Below are positions 17,064 to 26,507 of a DNA stretch of 57,982 nucleotides, one piece after another; the first letter of the stretch is position 1; every line of letters begins with the position of its first letter. A program made the position numbers and the translations under genes. This DNA comes from Proteobacteria bacterium UBA3588 (lineage in GTDB: Bacteria; Pseudomonadota; Gammaproteobacteria; Thiohalomonadales; Thiohalomonadaceae): the NCBI GenBank assembly GCA_002376325.1, contig DFMR01000139.1, forward strand, positions 1 through 57,982, given 5' to 3'. The notes under the pieces are model-generated. The model did not search any database. It worked only from the letters and a program-made list of their open reading frames with translations, and had not been told where the DNA came from.

Positions 17064-19682
17064 TCACTCTTCCCCCGGCGCCTCGTGAGCACCGTCGTTA
17101 CCTGCTTCCTCAACACTATCCACTGCGGGCGAATCCTCATTCGCCTCCTCTTCCTCGCTCTCGGCGATGCGTTCCAGGGCAACCAGCTTTTCGCCTTCGG
17201 TCAGACTGATCAGCTTGACTCCCTGGGTGTTGCGGCTCATCACCGATACTTCGGCGACGTGGGTGCGCACCAGGGTGCCGCCGTCGGTGACCAGCATGAT
17301 CTCGTCGCCGTCGCTCACCAGCACCGCGCCGACCACGCTGCCGTTGCGCTCGCTGGTCTGGATCGAGATGACCCCTTGGCCACCGCGGCCGTGGCGCGGG
17401 TAGTCGTCGATGGGCGTGCGCTTACCGTAACCGTTCTCGGTCGCCGTAAGCACGTCGCCCTCCGCCTGCACGATGAGCGAAATCACCTTCTGTCCATCCT
17501 GCAGGCGGACACCGCGCACGCCGCGGGAGACGCGACCCATCGGGCGCACATCCTGTTCGTTGAAGCGAATCACTTTGCCGACGTTGGTGAACAGCAGGAT
17601 ATCGCAGCTGCCTTCGGTGATGGCGACGTTCACCAGTTGATCGTCGTCCATCAGATCGACGGCGATGATGCCGCTGGTGCGCGGACGCGAGTAATCGATC
17701 AGCGACGTCTTCTTCACGGTGCCGTTGGTCGTCGCCATGAAGATGTACTTGTTCTCCTCGAATGCGCGGATCGGCAGGATGGCGTTGATCCGCTCGCCCT
17801 CCTCCAGCGGCAGCAGATTGACGATAGGACGGCCGCGCGCACCGTGACCCGCCTGCGGCAGTTCGTATACTTTTTTCCAATAGACGCGGCCGCGACTGGA
17901 GAAACAGAGGATGGTGTCGTGGGTATTGGCCACGAACAGCTTGTCGATGAAGTCCTGTTCCTTCACCGAAGCGGCGGCGCGGCCGCGCCCGCCGCGGCGC
18001 TGGGCGCGGTAGTCCGCGACCGGCTGCGCCTTGACATACCCTTCGTGCGACAGGGTGACCACTACGTCCTCTTCGCTGATCAGATCCTCCAGCGACAGAT
18101 CCTCGTGGGAGGCGCGAATCTCGGTACGGCGCGCATCACCGTACTGATCGCGCACCTGCACCAGCTCTTCGCGGATCACCTCCAGCAGACGGTTGGGGTC
18201 GTGCAGGATATGCAACAGACCCTCGATGGTATCCAGCAGCTGGCGAAACTCATCGATGATTTTATCCTGCTCCAGGCCGGTCAGGCGGTGCAGGCGCAGG
18301 TCGAGGATCGCCTGGGCCTGCGCCTCGGACAGACGGTAACCGTCTTCCGCCAGACCAAACTCCTTGCCCAGCCCGTCGGGGCGCGAGGCCTGGGCACCGG
18401 CACGGGCCAGCATATCGGTCACCACACCCGGCGCCCAGGCGCGGCCGAGCAGCCCAGCCTTCGCTTCGGCCGGGTTGGGCGATGCCTTGATCAGCGCGAT
18501 GATGGGATCGATGTTGGCCATGGCGACGGCCAACCCCTCCAACACATGGGCACGTTCGCGCGCCTTGCGCAGATCGAAAATGGTGCGTCGCGTCACCACC
18601 GCGCGGCGGTGACGGATAAACGCCTCCAGCATCTGCTTGAGGTTGAGCAGGCGCGGCTGACCGTCGAGCAGCGCCACCATGTTGATGCCGAACACGCTCT
18701 GCATGGAGGTATGCTGGTAGAGGTTATTGAGCAACACCTCGGCCACCTCGCCACGCTTGAGTTCGATCACCAGGCGCATGCCGTCCTTGTCGGACTCGTC
18801 GCGCAGGCCGTCCTGGGAGATCCCCTCGATCTTTTTCTCTTTGACCAGTTCGGCGATCTTTTCGATCAGCCGTGCCTTGTTGACCTGATACGGCAGTTCG
18901 GTCACCACGATACGCTGGCGGCCGGACTCCATCTCCTCGATCTCGGTGCGGGCACGCACATAGATGCGGCCGCGGCCGGTGTGGTAAGCCTCATAGATGC
19001 CGCGCGCGCCGTTGATGATGCCGGCGGTGGGGAAATCGGGGCCGGGGATATGCTGCATCAAATCGGCGATGGTGGCGTCCGGCGTGTCGATCAGCGCCAG
19101 GCAACCGTTGATGACTTCAGTCAGATTGTGCGGCGCGATGTTGGTCGCCATGCCCACCGCGATGCCGGCCGAACCGTTGACCAGCAGATGAGGAAAACGC
19201 GCCGGCAGCACCTCCGGTTCCAGCTCCGAGCCGTCATAGTTGGGGACGAAGTCCACCGTCTCCTTTTCGATGTCGGCCAATAGCTCGTGGGCGATACGCG
19301 CCATACGCACCTCGGTATAGCGCATGGCGGCGGCGGAGTCGCCGTCCACCGAACCGAAGTTGCCTTGGCCGTCGACCAGCATGTAGCGCAGCGAAAAGGG
19401 CTGCGCCATGCGCACGATGGTGTCGTAGACGGCCGAGTCGCCGTGGGGATGGTACTTACCGATGACGTCACCGACCACGCGGGCCGATTTCTTATAGGGT
19501 TTGTTCCAGTCGTTGCCCAGCTCGCGCATGGCGAAGAGCACGCGACGGTGCACCGGCTTGAGGCCGTCGCGCACATCGGGCAGGGCACGACCCACGATGA
19601 CGCTCATGGCGTAATCGAGATAAGATTGTTTCATCTCCTCCTCGATGTTGACCGGGAGGACCTCTTTTGCGAATTCTGCCAT
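17064..19682 (-). CDS. gyrA: DNA gyrase subunit A
   Basis: An 872-residue type II topoisomerase subunit, the same size class as the E. coli protein. The breakage-reunion domain carries the active-site tyrosine at residue 122 (AAAMRYTE). The quinolone-determining region HPHGDSAVYD has Ser83 and Asp87, the wild-type residues. The C-terminal beta-pinwheel has the GyrA-box QRRGGRG and recurring blades (IIAVDLMDDD, GRVSRGVRGVRL, RHGRGGQGVISI). The tail is very acidic (SEEEEANEDSP...). It heads the serC-serA-pheA run, although a promoter of its own is likely. Confidence 0.98.
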   Translation of the reverse strand: MAEFAKEVLPVNIEEEMKQSYLDYAMSVIVGRALPDVRDGLKPVHRRVLFAMRELGNDWNKPYKKSARVVGDVIGKYHPHGDSAVYDTIVRMAQPFSLRYMLVDGQGNFGSVDGDSAAAMRYTEVRMARIAHELLADIEKETVDFVPNYDGSELEPEVLPARFPHLLVNGSAGIAVGMATNIAPHNLTEVINGCLALIDTPDATIADLMQHIPGPDFPTAGIINGARGIYEAYHTGRGRIYVRARTEIEEMESGRQRIVVTELPYQVNKARLIEKIAELVKEKKIEGISQDGLRDESDKDGMRLVIELKRGEVAEVLLNNLYQHTSMQSVFGINMVALLDGQPRLLNLKQMLEAFIRHRRAVVTRRTIFDLRKARERAHVLEGLAVAMANIDPIIALIKASPNPAEAKAGLLGRAWAPGVVTDMLARAGAQASRPDGLGKEFGLAEDGYRLSEAQAQAILDLRLHRLTGLEQDKIIDEFRQLLDTIEGLLHILHDPNRLLEVIREELVQVRDQYGDARRTEIRASHEDLSLEDLISEEDVVVTLSHEGYVKAQPVADYRAQRRGGRGRAAASVKEQDFIDKLFVANTHDTILCFSSRGRVYWKKVYELPQAGHGARGRPIVNLLPLEEGERINAILPIRAFEENKYIFMATTNGTVKKTSLIDYSRPRTSGIIAVDLMDDDQLVNVAITEGSCDILLFTNVGKVIRFNEQDVRPMGRVSRGVRGVRLQDGQKVISLIVQAEGDVLTATENGYGKRTPIDDYPRHGRGGQGVISIQTSERNGSVVGAVLVSDGDEIMLVTDGGTLVRTHVAEVSVMSRNTQGVKLISLTEGEKLVALERIAESEEEEANEDSPAVDSVEEAGNDGAHEAPGEE

Positions 19683-19963
19683 TGGGAAATAGTGTCCTTT
19701 CAGCCCCTGCGGACCTGAACGAGTACCTCGCGCGGCGCGTGAAACATGCTAACTATTTGATTAGCCAATCGAATAATCCGTCATGCGCAGCACGGCGTCA
19801 CGTCCTTGGATGGATTACGGGACCATACCGCCGACCAACCACAGCGGGGCCGTCAGATGCCCGGAAAACTCGCCGGATAATAACATAACTCGCCCCCCTC
19901 CCGACGAATAAAAGCGGTCAGGAGCGCTTTCCGGGCCGCTGACAGGAGATGCCCGGCGGCAAT

Positions 19964-21016
19964 TCATCTTTTTTGCATCATTGCCGCCATCTTTTCCGCC
20001 GTCGGATTCAACACCACCCCCTTCTCCGTGACAATGGCGTCGATCAACCCCGCCGGGGTGACGTCGAAGGCGGGATTCCATGCCTCCGCACCCTCCGCTG
20101 CCACCCGTTGGCCGCCCAGGTTCAAGACCTCGTCCGGCGCGCGGTTTTCGATAGGGATCAACTCACCGCCGGCCAGCGACATATCCACCGTCGAGGTGGG
20201 CGCAACCACCATGAATCTCACCCCGTGATAACGGGCATTGACCGCGGCGCTGTAGGTGCCGATCTTGTTGGCCACATCGCCGTTGGCGGCAATGCGGTCG
20301 GAACCGACGATGACCCAACTCACCCTGCCCTGCTTCATCAGGTGCGCGGCAGCGGCGTCGGCCAGCAGCGTCACCGGAATATGGTCCTGCACCAATTCCC
20401 AGGCCGTGAGGCGCGCCCCCTGCAACCAGGGCCGGGTCTCGTCGGCGTAGACCTGTGCGATGCGACCGTCAGCATAGGCGCTGCGAATCACCCCCAGGGC
20501 GGTGCCGTAACCGCCGGTCGCCAGAGAACCGGTATTGCAGTGGGTCAATACCGCGCCGCCGCGTCCTTCGATCAGCGCCGCCCCCAGTTCTCCCATGCGG
20601 CGATTGGCGGCGATGTCCTCGTCGTGGATTGCCATCGCCTCGGCCAGCAGGGCCGGCTCCGGATCGCTATCGGGCAGTGCGGCGATGCGGCGCTCCATCC
20701 GCTCCAGCGCCCAGCACAGGTTGACCGCAGTGGGACGCGCAGCGGCGAGCCGCGCCACGTCCGCCTTAATACCTTCGCGCCACCCGGCGCCCTCGGCGCG
20801 ATAACGCAGCCGTGCGGCCAGCACCACCGCATAGGCGGCGGTCACCCCGATGGCCGGCGCACCGCGCACCACCATGTCGGTAATGGCCTGCGCCACCGCA
20901 GACGGATCGTCGTAACTCAGGTATTCGTGCCGTTGCGGCAGGATGCGCTGATCCAGCAACTGCAGGTTGCCGTCCCGCCACAGGACGGCGCGAATCGTGT
21001 CGTGCTTGGTCGTCAT
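19964..21016 (-). CDS. mtnA: S-methyl-5-thioribose-1-phosphate isomerase
   Basis: A 350-residue enzyme of the eIF2B-alpha/MtnA family that isomerises methylthioribose-1-phosphate to methylthioribulose-1-phosphate. It contains VVRGAPAIGVTAAYAV, THCNTGSLATGGYGTALG (active-site Cys) and GSDRIAANGDVANKIG (active-site Asp). It diverges from mtaD, whose product feeds this route; the same pairing next to gyrA is known in Pseudomonas. Later salvage genes are not in the window. Confidence 0.96.
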   Translation of the reverse strand: MTTKHDTIRAVLWRDGNLQLLDQRILPQRHEYLSYDDPSAVAQAITDMVVRGAPAIGVTAAYAVVLAARLRYRAEGAGWREGIKADVARLAAARPTAVNLCWALERMERRIAALPDSDPEPALLAEAMAIHDEDIAANRRMGELGAALIEGRGGAVLTHCNTGSLATGGYGTALGVIRSAYADGRIAQVYADETRPWLQGARLTAWELVQDHIPVTLLADAAAAHLMKQGRVSWVIVGSDRIAANGDVANKIGTYSAAVNARYHGVRFMVVAPTSTVDMSLAGGELIPIENRAPDEVLNLGGQRVAAEGAEAWNPAFDVTPAGLIDAIVTEKGVVLNPTAEKMAAMMQKR

Positions 21017-21127
21017 TGCGATCTATACCGGTTGGAACAACAGCGCCGTATCCTACCTTATTCCGATCACACCGTCCCTGCCGCCAGCGACTTGTAACCC
21101 CCTGCGGTGCCCTGTATCTTTCGCCCC

Positions 21128-22462
21128 ATGAAACGCGTTGACACGCTTCTCCATGCCCGCTGGGTGATCCCGGTCGAACCATATAATGTGGCGCTGGAGC
21201 ATCACTCCATCGCCATCGCCGACGGCCGTATCGCGGCGCTACTCCCGAGTGTCGATGCGCGTCGCGAGTACACGGCAGAGGCCGAAATCGAGTTACCGAC
21301 CCACACCCTGATCCCCGGCCTCGTCAACGCCCACACCCATGCCGCCATGGCAATGATGCGCGGCCTCGCCGACGATCTGCCGCTGATGGAGTGGCTCAAT
21401 CAGCACATCTGGCCGGCGGAAGCGCGCTGGGTCAGCGAAGAGTTCGTACACGACGGCACCCAACTGGCCATTGCCGAGATGCTGCGCGGCGGCACCACCT
21501 GCTTCAACGACATGTACTTCTATCCCGACGCGGCGGCGCGGGCGGCCAGCCACGCCGGCATGCGCGCAGTGGTCGGAATGATCGTCATCGATTTCCCCAC
21601 CGCCTGGGCGCAGAACGGCGAGGACTACCTGCACAAGGGGATCAAGGTCCACGACCAGTTCCACACCGACCCGCTGATCACCGCCGCCTTCGCACCCCAC
21701 GCCCCCTACACCGTATCCGACGGCCCGCTGGAGAAGGTGGTGATGTACGCCGAGGAGATGGACGTGCCGATCCATATGCATGTGCATGAGACCGCCGATG
21801 AGGTGAACCAGGCCGTGGCCGCCGACGGCAAACGCCCGCTGCAGCGCCTGGGCGAAATCGGCGTCACCTCGCCGCGGCTGGTCGCGGTGCACATGACCCA
21901 GCTTGACGACGCCGAGATTGCCGCCTTCGCCGCGGCCGGTGCCCACGTGGTGCACTGTCCCGAGTCCAACCTGAAGCTGGCCAGCGGCTTCTGCCCGGTA
22001 CAGCGGCTGCTCGATGCCGGCATCAACGTCGCCCTCGGCACCGACGGCGCGGCCAGCAACAACGACCTCGACCTGTTCGGCGAGATGCGCACCGCCGCCC
22101 TGCTGGCCAAAGGCGTCGCGGGCGACGCCAGCGCCGTGCCGGCCGCCCAGGCGCTGCATATGGCCACCCTCGGCGGCGCCCGGGCGCTCGGTCTGGAGGA
22201 GATCGCCGGTTCGTTGCAGCCGGGCAAGGCCGCGGATATCGTAGCGGTGGATATGGGCGCGGTGGAGACCCAACCGCTGTACCATCCCATCTCACAACTG
22301 GTCTATGCCACCGGTCGCGACAAGGTGAGCGACGTCTGGGTCGCCGGCCGCCACCTGCTCAAGCAGCGCCGCCTGACCACGCTCGATGAAGCCGCGCTAC
22401 TGGCCAAGGCGGCCGAGTGGCACAACAAGATTCAGCAATCCGATGAAGAGGTAAACGATTAA
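21128..22462 (+). CDS. mtaD: 5-methylthioadenosine / S-adenosylhomocysteine deaminase (TRZ/ATZ amidohydrolase family)
   Basis: A 444-residue metal-dependent amidohydrolase. The metal site begins with NAHTHAAMAMMRGLADDLPL and continues with HMHVHETADEV, VAVHMTQLDD and LGTDGAASNNDLDLF, as in MtaD enzymes that deaminate methylthioadenosine to methylthioinosine. The start is ATG 21128 (MKRVDTLLHARWV); a GTG at 21107 in frame would add seven unlikely residues. No strong ribosome binding site is visible. The neighbour mtnA supports the MTA salvage role over the related guanine or chlorohydrolase activities. Confidence 0.9.
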   Translation: MKRVDTLLHARWVIPVEPYNVALEHHSIAIADGRIAALLPSVDARREYTAEAEIELPTHTLIPGLVNAHTHAAMAMMRGLADDLPLMEWLNQHIWPAEARWVSEEFVHDGTQLAIAEMLRGGTTCFNDMYFYPDAAARAASHAGMRAVVGMIVIDFPTAWAQNGEDYLHKGIKVHDQFHTDPLITAAFAPHAPYTVSDGPLEKVVMYAEEMDVPIHMHVHETADEVNQAVAADGKRPLQRLGEIGVTSPRLVAVHMTQLDDAEIAAFAAAGAHVVHCPESNLKLASGFCPVQRLLDAGINVALGTDGAASNNDLDLFGEMRTAALLAKGVAGDASAVPAAQALHMATLGGARALGLEEIAGSLQPGKAADIVAVDMGAVETQPLYHPISQLVYATGRDKVSDVWVAGRHLLKQRRLTTLDEAALLAKAAEWHNKIQQSDEEVND

Positions 22463-22464
22463 CC

Positions 22465-23172
22465 ATGAGCGCGCACGGTCATAACGTCGACCCCGCCGAG
22501 GTCAACAAATTCGAGGAGTTGGCCTCCCGCTGGTGGGATACCGACAGCGAGTTCAAACCGCTGCACGATATTAACCCGCTGCGTTTGGACTACATCGATC
22601 GCCACGCCGGCCTCGCCGGCAAGCGGGTGCTCGATATCGGCTGCGGCGGCGGTATCCTGTCCGAAAGCATGGCGCAACGCGGCGCCGTGGTGACCGGCAT
22701 CGACATGGGCGAGCAGCCGCTGATGGTGGCGCAGTTGCACAAGCTCGAATCCGGCGTCGAGGTAGATTACCAGCGCACCACCGCCGAACAGCTGGCGGCG
22801 CAAATGCCGGACAGCTTCGACATCGTCACCTGCATGGAGATGCTGGAGCACGTACCCGATCCGGCCTCGGTGATTGCCGCCTGCGCATGTTTGGTGAAAC
22901 CGGGCGGCCACGTATTCTTCTCCACCATCAACCGCAATCCAAAATCCTATCTATTCGCGGTGATCGGTGCCGAATACCTGCTGCGGCTGCTGCCCAAGGG
23001 AACGCACAACTACGCCAAATTCATCCGCCCCTCGGAACTGGAAAACTGGACGCGTCATGCCGGACTGGAGCTCAAGGAGCTGACCGGCATGAGCTACAAC
23101 CCGCTCACCCGCGGCTACTCGCTGGGACGGGATCTGAACGTGAATTACATGGGCTACGCAGTCAAAGAATAG
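22465..23172 (+). CDS. ubiG: Ubiquinone biosynthesis O-methyltransferase
   Basis: A 235-residue SAM-dependent methyltransferase performing both O-methylations in ubiquinone synthesis. It begins with VDPAEVNKFEELASRWWD, the UbiG signature, and has the SAM loop VLDIGCGGGILSE, then EMLEHVPDP and FFSTINRNPKSYL. It is two bases after mtaD and likely cotranscribed. Its presence implies a ubiquinone-using respiratory chain. Confidence 0.97.
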   Translation: MSAHGHNVDPAEVNKFEELASRWWDTDSEFKPLHDINPLRLDYIDRHAGLAGKRVLDIGCGGGILSESMAQRGAVVTGIDMGEQPLMVAQLHKLESGVEVDYQRTTAEQLAAQMPDSFDIVTCMEMLEHVPDPASVIAACACLVKPGGHVFFSTINRNPKSYLFAVIGAEYLLRLLPKGTHNYAKFIRPSELENWTRHAGLELKELTGMSYNPLTRGYSLGRDLNVNYMGYAVKE

Positions 23173-23232
23173 TTTCGGGTTCCGGGTTAGAGGAACAGCG
23201 AAGCCGCCAATGCGAAATCCGGAACTAGCCCC

Positions 23233-23895
23233 ATGATCCGTACCGTTCTCTTCGACCTCGACGGCACCCTGGCCGACACCGCCCCGGACCTGGCCTTTGC
23301 GCTCAATGAAACGCTGCGCAGCGCCGGCCGCGAACCGCTGGACTACGCGACGATCCGCCCGGTGGTCTCCCACGGCGGCGGCGCACTGCTTAAGCTCGGG
23401 TTCGGCAACAGTGTCGCGGCTACGGAGTTCGCCCGTCTGCGCGACCTCTTTCTCAACACCTACCTGACGCATATCACCCGCGCCACCACCCTGTTCCCCG
23501 GTATGGCGGAACTGCTCGCCGCCATCGAGGCGCGCGGTCTCAACTGGGGCGTGGTGACCAACAAACCCGCCTGGCTTACCGATCCGCTAATGGCCGGCCT
23601 CGGCCTGACCCCCCGTGCCGCCGCCATCGTCAGCGGCGATACGCTGCCGCAACGCAAACCGGACCCGGCGCCAATGCTGCTGGCCTGCCGCCAGGCGGGC
23701 AGCCACGGCGCGGAATGCCTCTATCTCGGCGACGCCGAGCGCGATATCGCGGCCGGACGCAACGCGGGAATGCGCACGCTGGTCGCGCTGTTCGGCTATC
23801 TCGGGGCCGATGACCATCCCGACAGCTGGCAGGCGGACGGTATGATCGAACACCCTCTCCAACTACTGCGCTGGCTCGACGGCGACAACGTCTGA
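23233..23895 (+). CDS. mupP: HAD phosphatase; candidate N-acetylmuramate-6-phosphate phosphatase (MupP) or phosphoglycolate phosphatase
   Basis: A 220-residue HAD-superfamily phosphatase with all four motifs: FDLDGTLADTAPD (nucleophile Asp10), VVTNKP, QRKPDPAPM and YLGDAERDI. By similarity alone it would be called phosphoglycolate phosphatase. Its place directly after ubiG and ahead of a yciK-type gene matches the Pseudomonas MupP locus, where the enzyme dephosphorylates MurNAc-6-phosphate in peptidoglycan recycling. The VVSHGGGALLKLGFG segment in the cap also fits MupP-like proteins. The MupP call is an inference from context; the HAD phosphatase call is firm. Confidence 0.75.
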   Translation: MIRTVLFDLDGTLADTAPDLAFALNETLRSAGREPLDYATIRPVVSHGGGALLKLGFGNSVAATEFARLRDLFLNTYLTHITRATTLFPGMAELLAAIEARGLNWGVVTNKPAWLTDPLMAGLGLTPRAAAIVSGDTLPQRKPDPAPMLLACRQAGSHGAECLYLGDAERDIAAGRNAGMRTLVALFGYLGADDHPDSWQADGMIEHPLQLLRWLDGDNV

Positions 23896-23954
23896 ACGTC
23901 CGGCGGCGCATGGTAGACTAGCCGCACACCACCTCTACCTGCCGGGACAGCCCT

Positions 23955-25223
23955 ATGACGGGAACCTATTTGCTGCTGCTCGTGCTGGCGATACTGCTCG
24001 CGGCCGTACTCAGCGCCGCCCTCACCTACGTCGTCAACCACAACCGCATCGTGCTGTTGCATGAGGAGAACGCCAAACTACAGGCCGAGCTGGACGCCGA
24101 ACGCCGTGCCGCCATCGACAAGGCAGCGGTGCTGCAAGAGGCGCGCAACAACCTCGCCGGCACCTTCAGTTCCCTGGCCAGCGAGGCGCTCAAGCACAAT
24201 AGCGGCGAATTCCTGCGGCTGGCACAGGAAAACCTCAAACAGTTCCAGGTGCAGGCAACGGGCGAACTGGCGCAGCGGGAAAAGGCCGTGGAGAGTATGG
24301 TCAAACCTATCCGCGAGGCATTGGAGAAGACCGAGAAACAGATCCACGAAATGGAAAAGAGCCGCGCCGAGTCCTACGGCTCGCTCAGCAAACACCTGGA
24401 ATCCCTCGCCGAGGCCCATCGCACGCTGCAGGGCGAGACACGCAATCTGGTGCAGGCACTGCGCCGCCCCGAGGTGCGCGGACAATGGGGTGAAATGACC
24501 CTCAAGCGCCTGGCAGAACTCGCCGGCATGGTGGAACATTGCGACTTCTACGAGCAGCAACAGGTGCGCACCGACGAGGGCAGCCTGCGGCCGGACATGG
24601 TGGTGCGCATGCCCGACCAGCGCGACATCGTGGTCGACGCCAAAACGCCCCTCGACGCCTACCTCAGCGCCATCGAGGCGAGCGACGACGAGACCCGGCG
24701 CAAGGAGCTCGAACGGCACGCGCGCAAAGTGCGGGAGCGGGTACGCGAGCTGGCCAGCAAGGCCTACTGGCAGCAGTTCAAGAATTCCCCCGATTTCGTC
24801 GTGCTGTTCATCCCGGGAGAGCAGTTCCTTTCCGCTGCACTGGAACTGGATCGCAAACTGCTCGAGGATGCGCTGGCCGACAAGGTGATCCTGGCCACGC
24901 CCACCAGCTTCGTCGCCCTGCTGCGCGCCGTCGCCTACGGCTGGCGGCAGCAGGCGCTGGCGCAGAACGCCGAACAGATCCGCCAGTTGGGAGAAGAACT
25001 GTACGGCCGCGTCGCGGTATTTACCGAACACCTGGCGCGGCTGGGCAAGAGTCTGGAGAGCAGCGTCGGCCACTTCAACAAGACAGTGGGCACCTTCGAC
25101 AGCCGCGTGTTGCCGAGCATGCGCCGTTTTTCCGAAATGGGGGTCAGCGCCAAGAAGGAGCCGACCGACGTGGCGCAGATCGAGACGGCCGCGCGCGACG
25201 TGGTCGGTCCGGGCGAGGATTGA
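23955..25223 (+). CDS. rmuC: DNA recombination protein RmuC
   Basis: A 422-residue protein with an N-terminal membrane segment (LLLLVLAILLAAVLSAALTY), a long charged coiled-coil (residues about 30-165), and the RmuC nuclease-like domain, recognised by RGQWGEMTLKRLAELAGM, VDAKTPLDAYL and FVVLFIPGEQFLSAAL. RmuC limits inversions at short repeats in E. coli; its exact activity is unsettled. It lies between the MupP-like gene and the squalene genes, and a REP-like pair follows it. Confidence 0.95.
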   Translation: MTGTYLLLLVLAILLAAVLSAALTYVVNHNRIVLLHEENAKLQAELDAERRAAIDKAAVLQEARNNLAGTFSSLASEALKHNSGEFLRLAQENLKQFQVQATGELAQREKAVESMVKPIREALEKTEKQIHEMEKSRAESYGSLSKHLESLAEAHRTLQGETRNLVQALRRPEVRGQWGEMTLKRLAELAGMVEHCDFYEQQQVRTDEGSLRPDMVVRMPDQRDIVVDAKTPLDAYLSAIEASDDETRRKELERHARKVRERVRELASKAYWQQFKNSPDFVVLFIPGEQFLSAALELDRKLLEDALADKVILATPTSFVALLRAVAYGWRQQALAQNAEQIRQLGEELYGRVAVFTEHLARLGKSLESSVGHFNKTVGTFDSRVLPSMRRFSEMGVSAKKEPTDVAQIETAARDVVGPGED

Positions 25224-25257
25224 ACGGACAGTCCGGCGATTGCCGCAAGCGCCTTGC

Positions 25258-25284
25258 GTAGGAGCGCATCCGGCGCGATTGCAG
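25258..25284 (+). repeat. REP-like repeat, copy 2
   Basis: GTAGGAGCGCATCCGGCGCG begins at 25258, just after the rmuC stop. It is related to the copy at 2495 and is inverted relative to the copy ending at 25351, so the pair resembles a bacterial interspersed mosaic element. Confidence 0.6.
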
Positions 25285-25321
25285 TGAATGTCGATTCATT
25301 GCGACGGAGTTCGCCAATGAC

Positions 25322-25351
25322 GCGGCTGTAGCGCGGCACAGCCGCTCCTAC
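25322..25351 (-). repeat. REP-like repeat, copy 3 (inverted)
   Basis: Read on the minus strand this is GTAGGAGCGGCTGTGCCGCG followed by CTACAGCCGC, matching copy 1 at 19 of the first 20 bases. Its first TAG forms the stop codon of the small membrane protein gene. Confidence 0.7.
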
Positions 25352-25536
25352 TGGAGGGTCTTCTTGATGGCCTCTTTCGATTCGTGCAGTAGATCCTTGG
25401 CGGTATCCTTGGCCTTGTCGCGCAGGCTCTTCTCCGCGAACGGATTGCTCAACAACGGCTTGTCGCGGGCGATGTTGATGCCGAACCACATGCCGATAAG
25501 CAGTACGATAACAATGAGATACAGCATCTTCTTCAT
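25348..25536 (-). CDS. Small single-pass membrane protein of unknown function
   Basis: A 62-residue protein: an N-terminal membrane segment (MLYLIVIVLLIGMWFGINIA) followed by a charged, amphipathic, helix-prone tail rich in Lys, Asp and Glu ending EAIKKTLQ. ATG 25536 has GAGGG 8 bases upstream; a longer reading to 26364 runs antisense to hpnC and is not credible. The stop codon TAG lies inside the REP-like repeat. It diverges from hpnC with only 24 bases between start codons. I do not recognise a family; no function is claimed. Confidence 0.65.
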   Translation of the reverse strand: MKKMLYLIVIVLLIGMWFGINIARDKPLLSNPFAEKSLRDKAKDTAKDLLHESKEAIKKTLQ

Positions 25537-25560
25537 TTCCGGACCCTCTTTTGTCCCACT

Positions 25561-26472
25561 ATGACAACCGACGCTACCACAGCCGCTCATCCAACGTACA
25601 CTATCGACGCGGCGTATGCCTATTGCGCAGCGATGGCCTATGGCCATTACGAAAACTTTCCGGTGGCGTCGTTCCTGCTGCCGGCCGCCATCCGCCGCCC
25701 GGTCGCCGTCGTCTACGCCTTTGCCCGCAGCGCCGACGACCTCGCCGATGAAGACACGATACCGGAGCAGCGACGCATCGCGCTTCTCGACGCCTATGAG
25801 GCGCAGCTGACCGCCGTCGCCTCCGGCGAGACATCCTCCGCACCGGTGTTCATCGCCCTGGCCGACGTGTGGCGCAATCACGACCTGCCGCTGCCGCTGT
25901 TCCACGACCTGCTGTCGGCCTTCCGCCAGGATGTGCTGCAACGCCGTTACCGCGACTTCGCCTCCGTGCTCGACTACTGCCGCCGCTCCGCCAACCCCGT
26001 CGGCCGGCTGCTGCTCCACCTCAGCGGCAACGCCGAGGCGGAAAATCTGCGGCTGTCGGACCACGTCTGCACCGCATTGCAGCTGATCAATTTCTACCAG
26101 GATCTGCTGCAGGATTTCGACGAAAACGACCGCATCTACCTCCCCGCCGACGAGATGGCACACTACCGCGTTACGGAACAGCACTTCCGTGAACGCCGTA
26201 ACGATCGTGCGCTGCGCCAGCTGCTGGCTGCACAATACCGGCGCTGCCGCGAACTGATGCTGGCCGGCGCCCCGCTCGGACGCCGTCTGCGCGGTCGTTT
26301 CGGTTGGGAGATTCGCCTTATCGTCGAAGGGGGCTTGCAGGTGCTGGCGCGGCTGGAACGGCAACTGGACAGCGCGCCGTTTGCACGGCCGCGGCTGCGC
26401 CGTCGCGACTGGCCGTCCATGCTGTGGCGCACCCTGGTCGCCCGTTATCCCGCAACCGCCCCTCGCCTGTGA
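25561..26472 (+). CDS. hpnC: Hydroxysqualene synthase HpnC
   Basis: A 303-residue member of the squalene/phytoene synthase family. It has HYENFPVASFLLPAA near the N-terminus, ARSADDLADE (first Asp-rich motif) and FYQDLLQDFDENDRIYLPAD (second). HpnC converts presqualene diphosphate to hydroxysqualene. With hpnD and hpnE immediately downstream, this is the complete three-enzyme bacterial route to squalene. No good ribosome binding site precedes ATG 25561; the next Met (25633) would delete part of the first conserved segment, so 25561 is kept. Confidence 0.93.
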   Translation: MTTDATTAAHPTYTIDAAYAYCAAMAYGHYENFPVASFLLPAAIRRPVAVVYAFARSADDLADEDTIPEQRRIALLDAYEAQLTAVASGETSSAPVFIALADVWRNHDLPLPLFHDLLSAFRQDVLQRRYRDFASVLDYCRRSANPVGRLLLHLSGNAEAENLRLSDHVCTALQLINFYQDLLQDFDENDRIYLPADEMAHYRVTEQHFRERRNDRALRQLLAAQYRRCRELMLAGAPLGRRLRGRFGWEIRLIVEGGLQVLARLERQLDSAPFARPRLRRRDWPSMLWRTLVARYPATAPRL

Positions 26473-26507
26473 TAAGTTATCGTCCTGCCCAGGACTGCGA
26501 CCCCATC

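Noticed and set aside
15106..17088. 660-codon open frame antisense to serA and serC
   Set aside because: It spans two real genes and their gap, with no domain and no start signal.
17085..19283. 732-codon open frame antisense to gyrA
   Set aside because: Mirror of gyrA codon usage with no recognisable motif; gyrA on the other strand is unambiguous.
25348..26364. 338-codon minus-strand frame
   Set aside because: Only its last 62 codons, from ATG 25536 with a ribosome binding site, look like a gene; the rest is antisense to hpnC.
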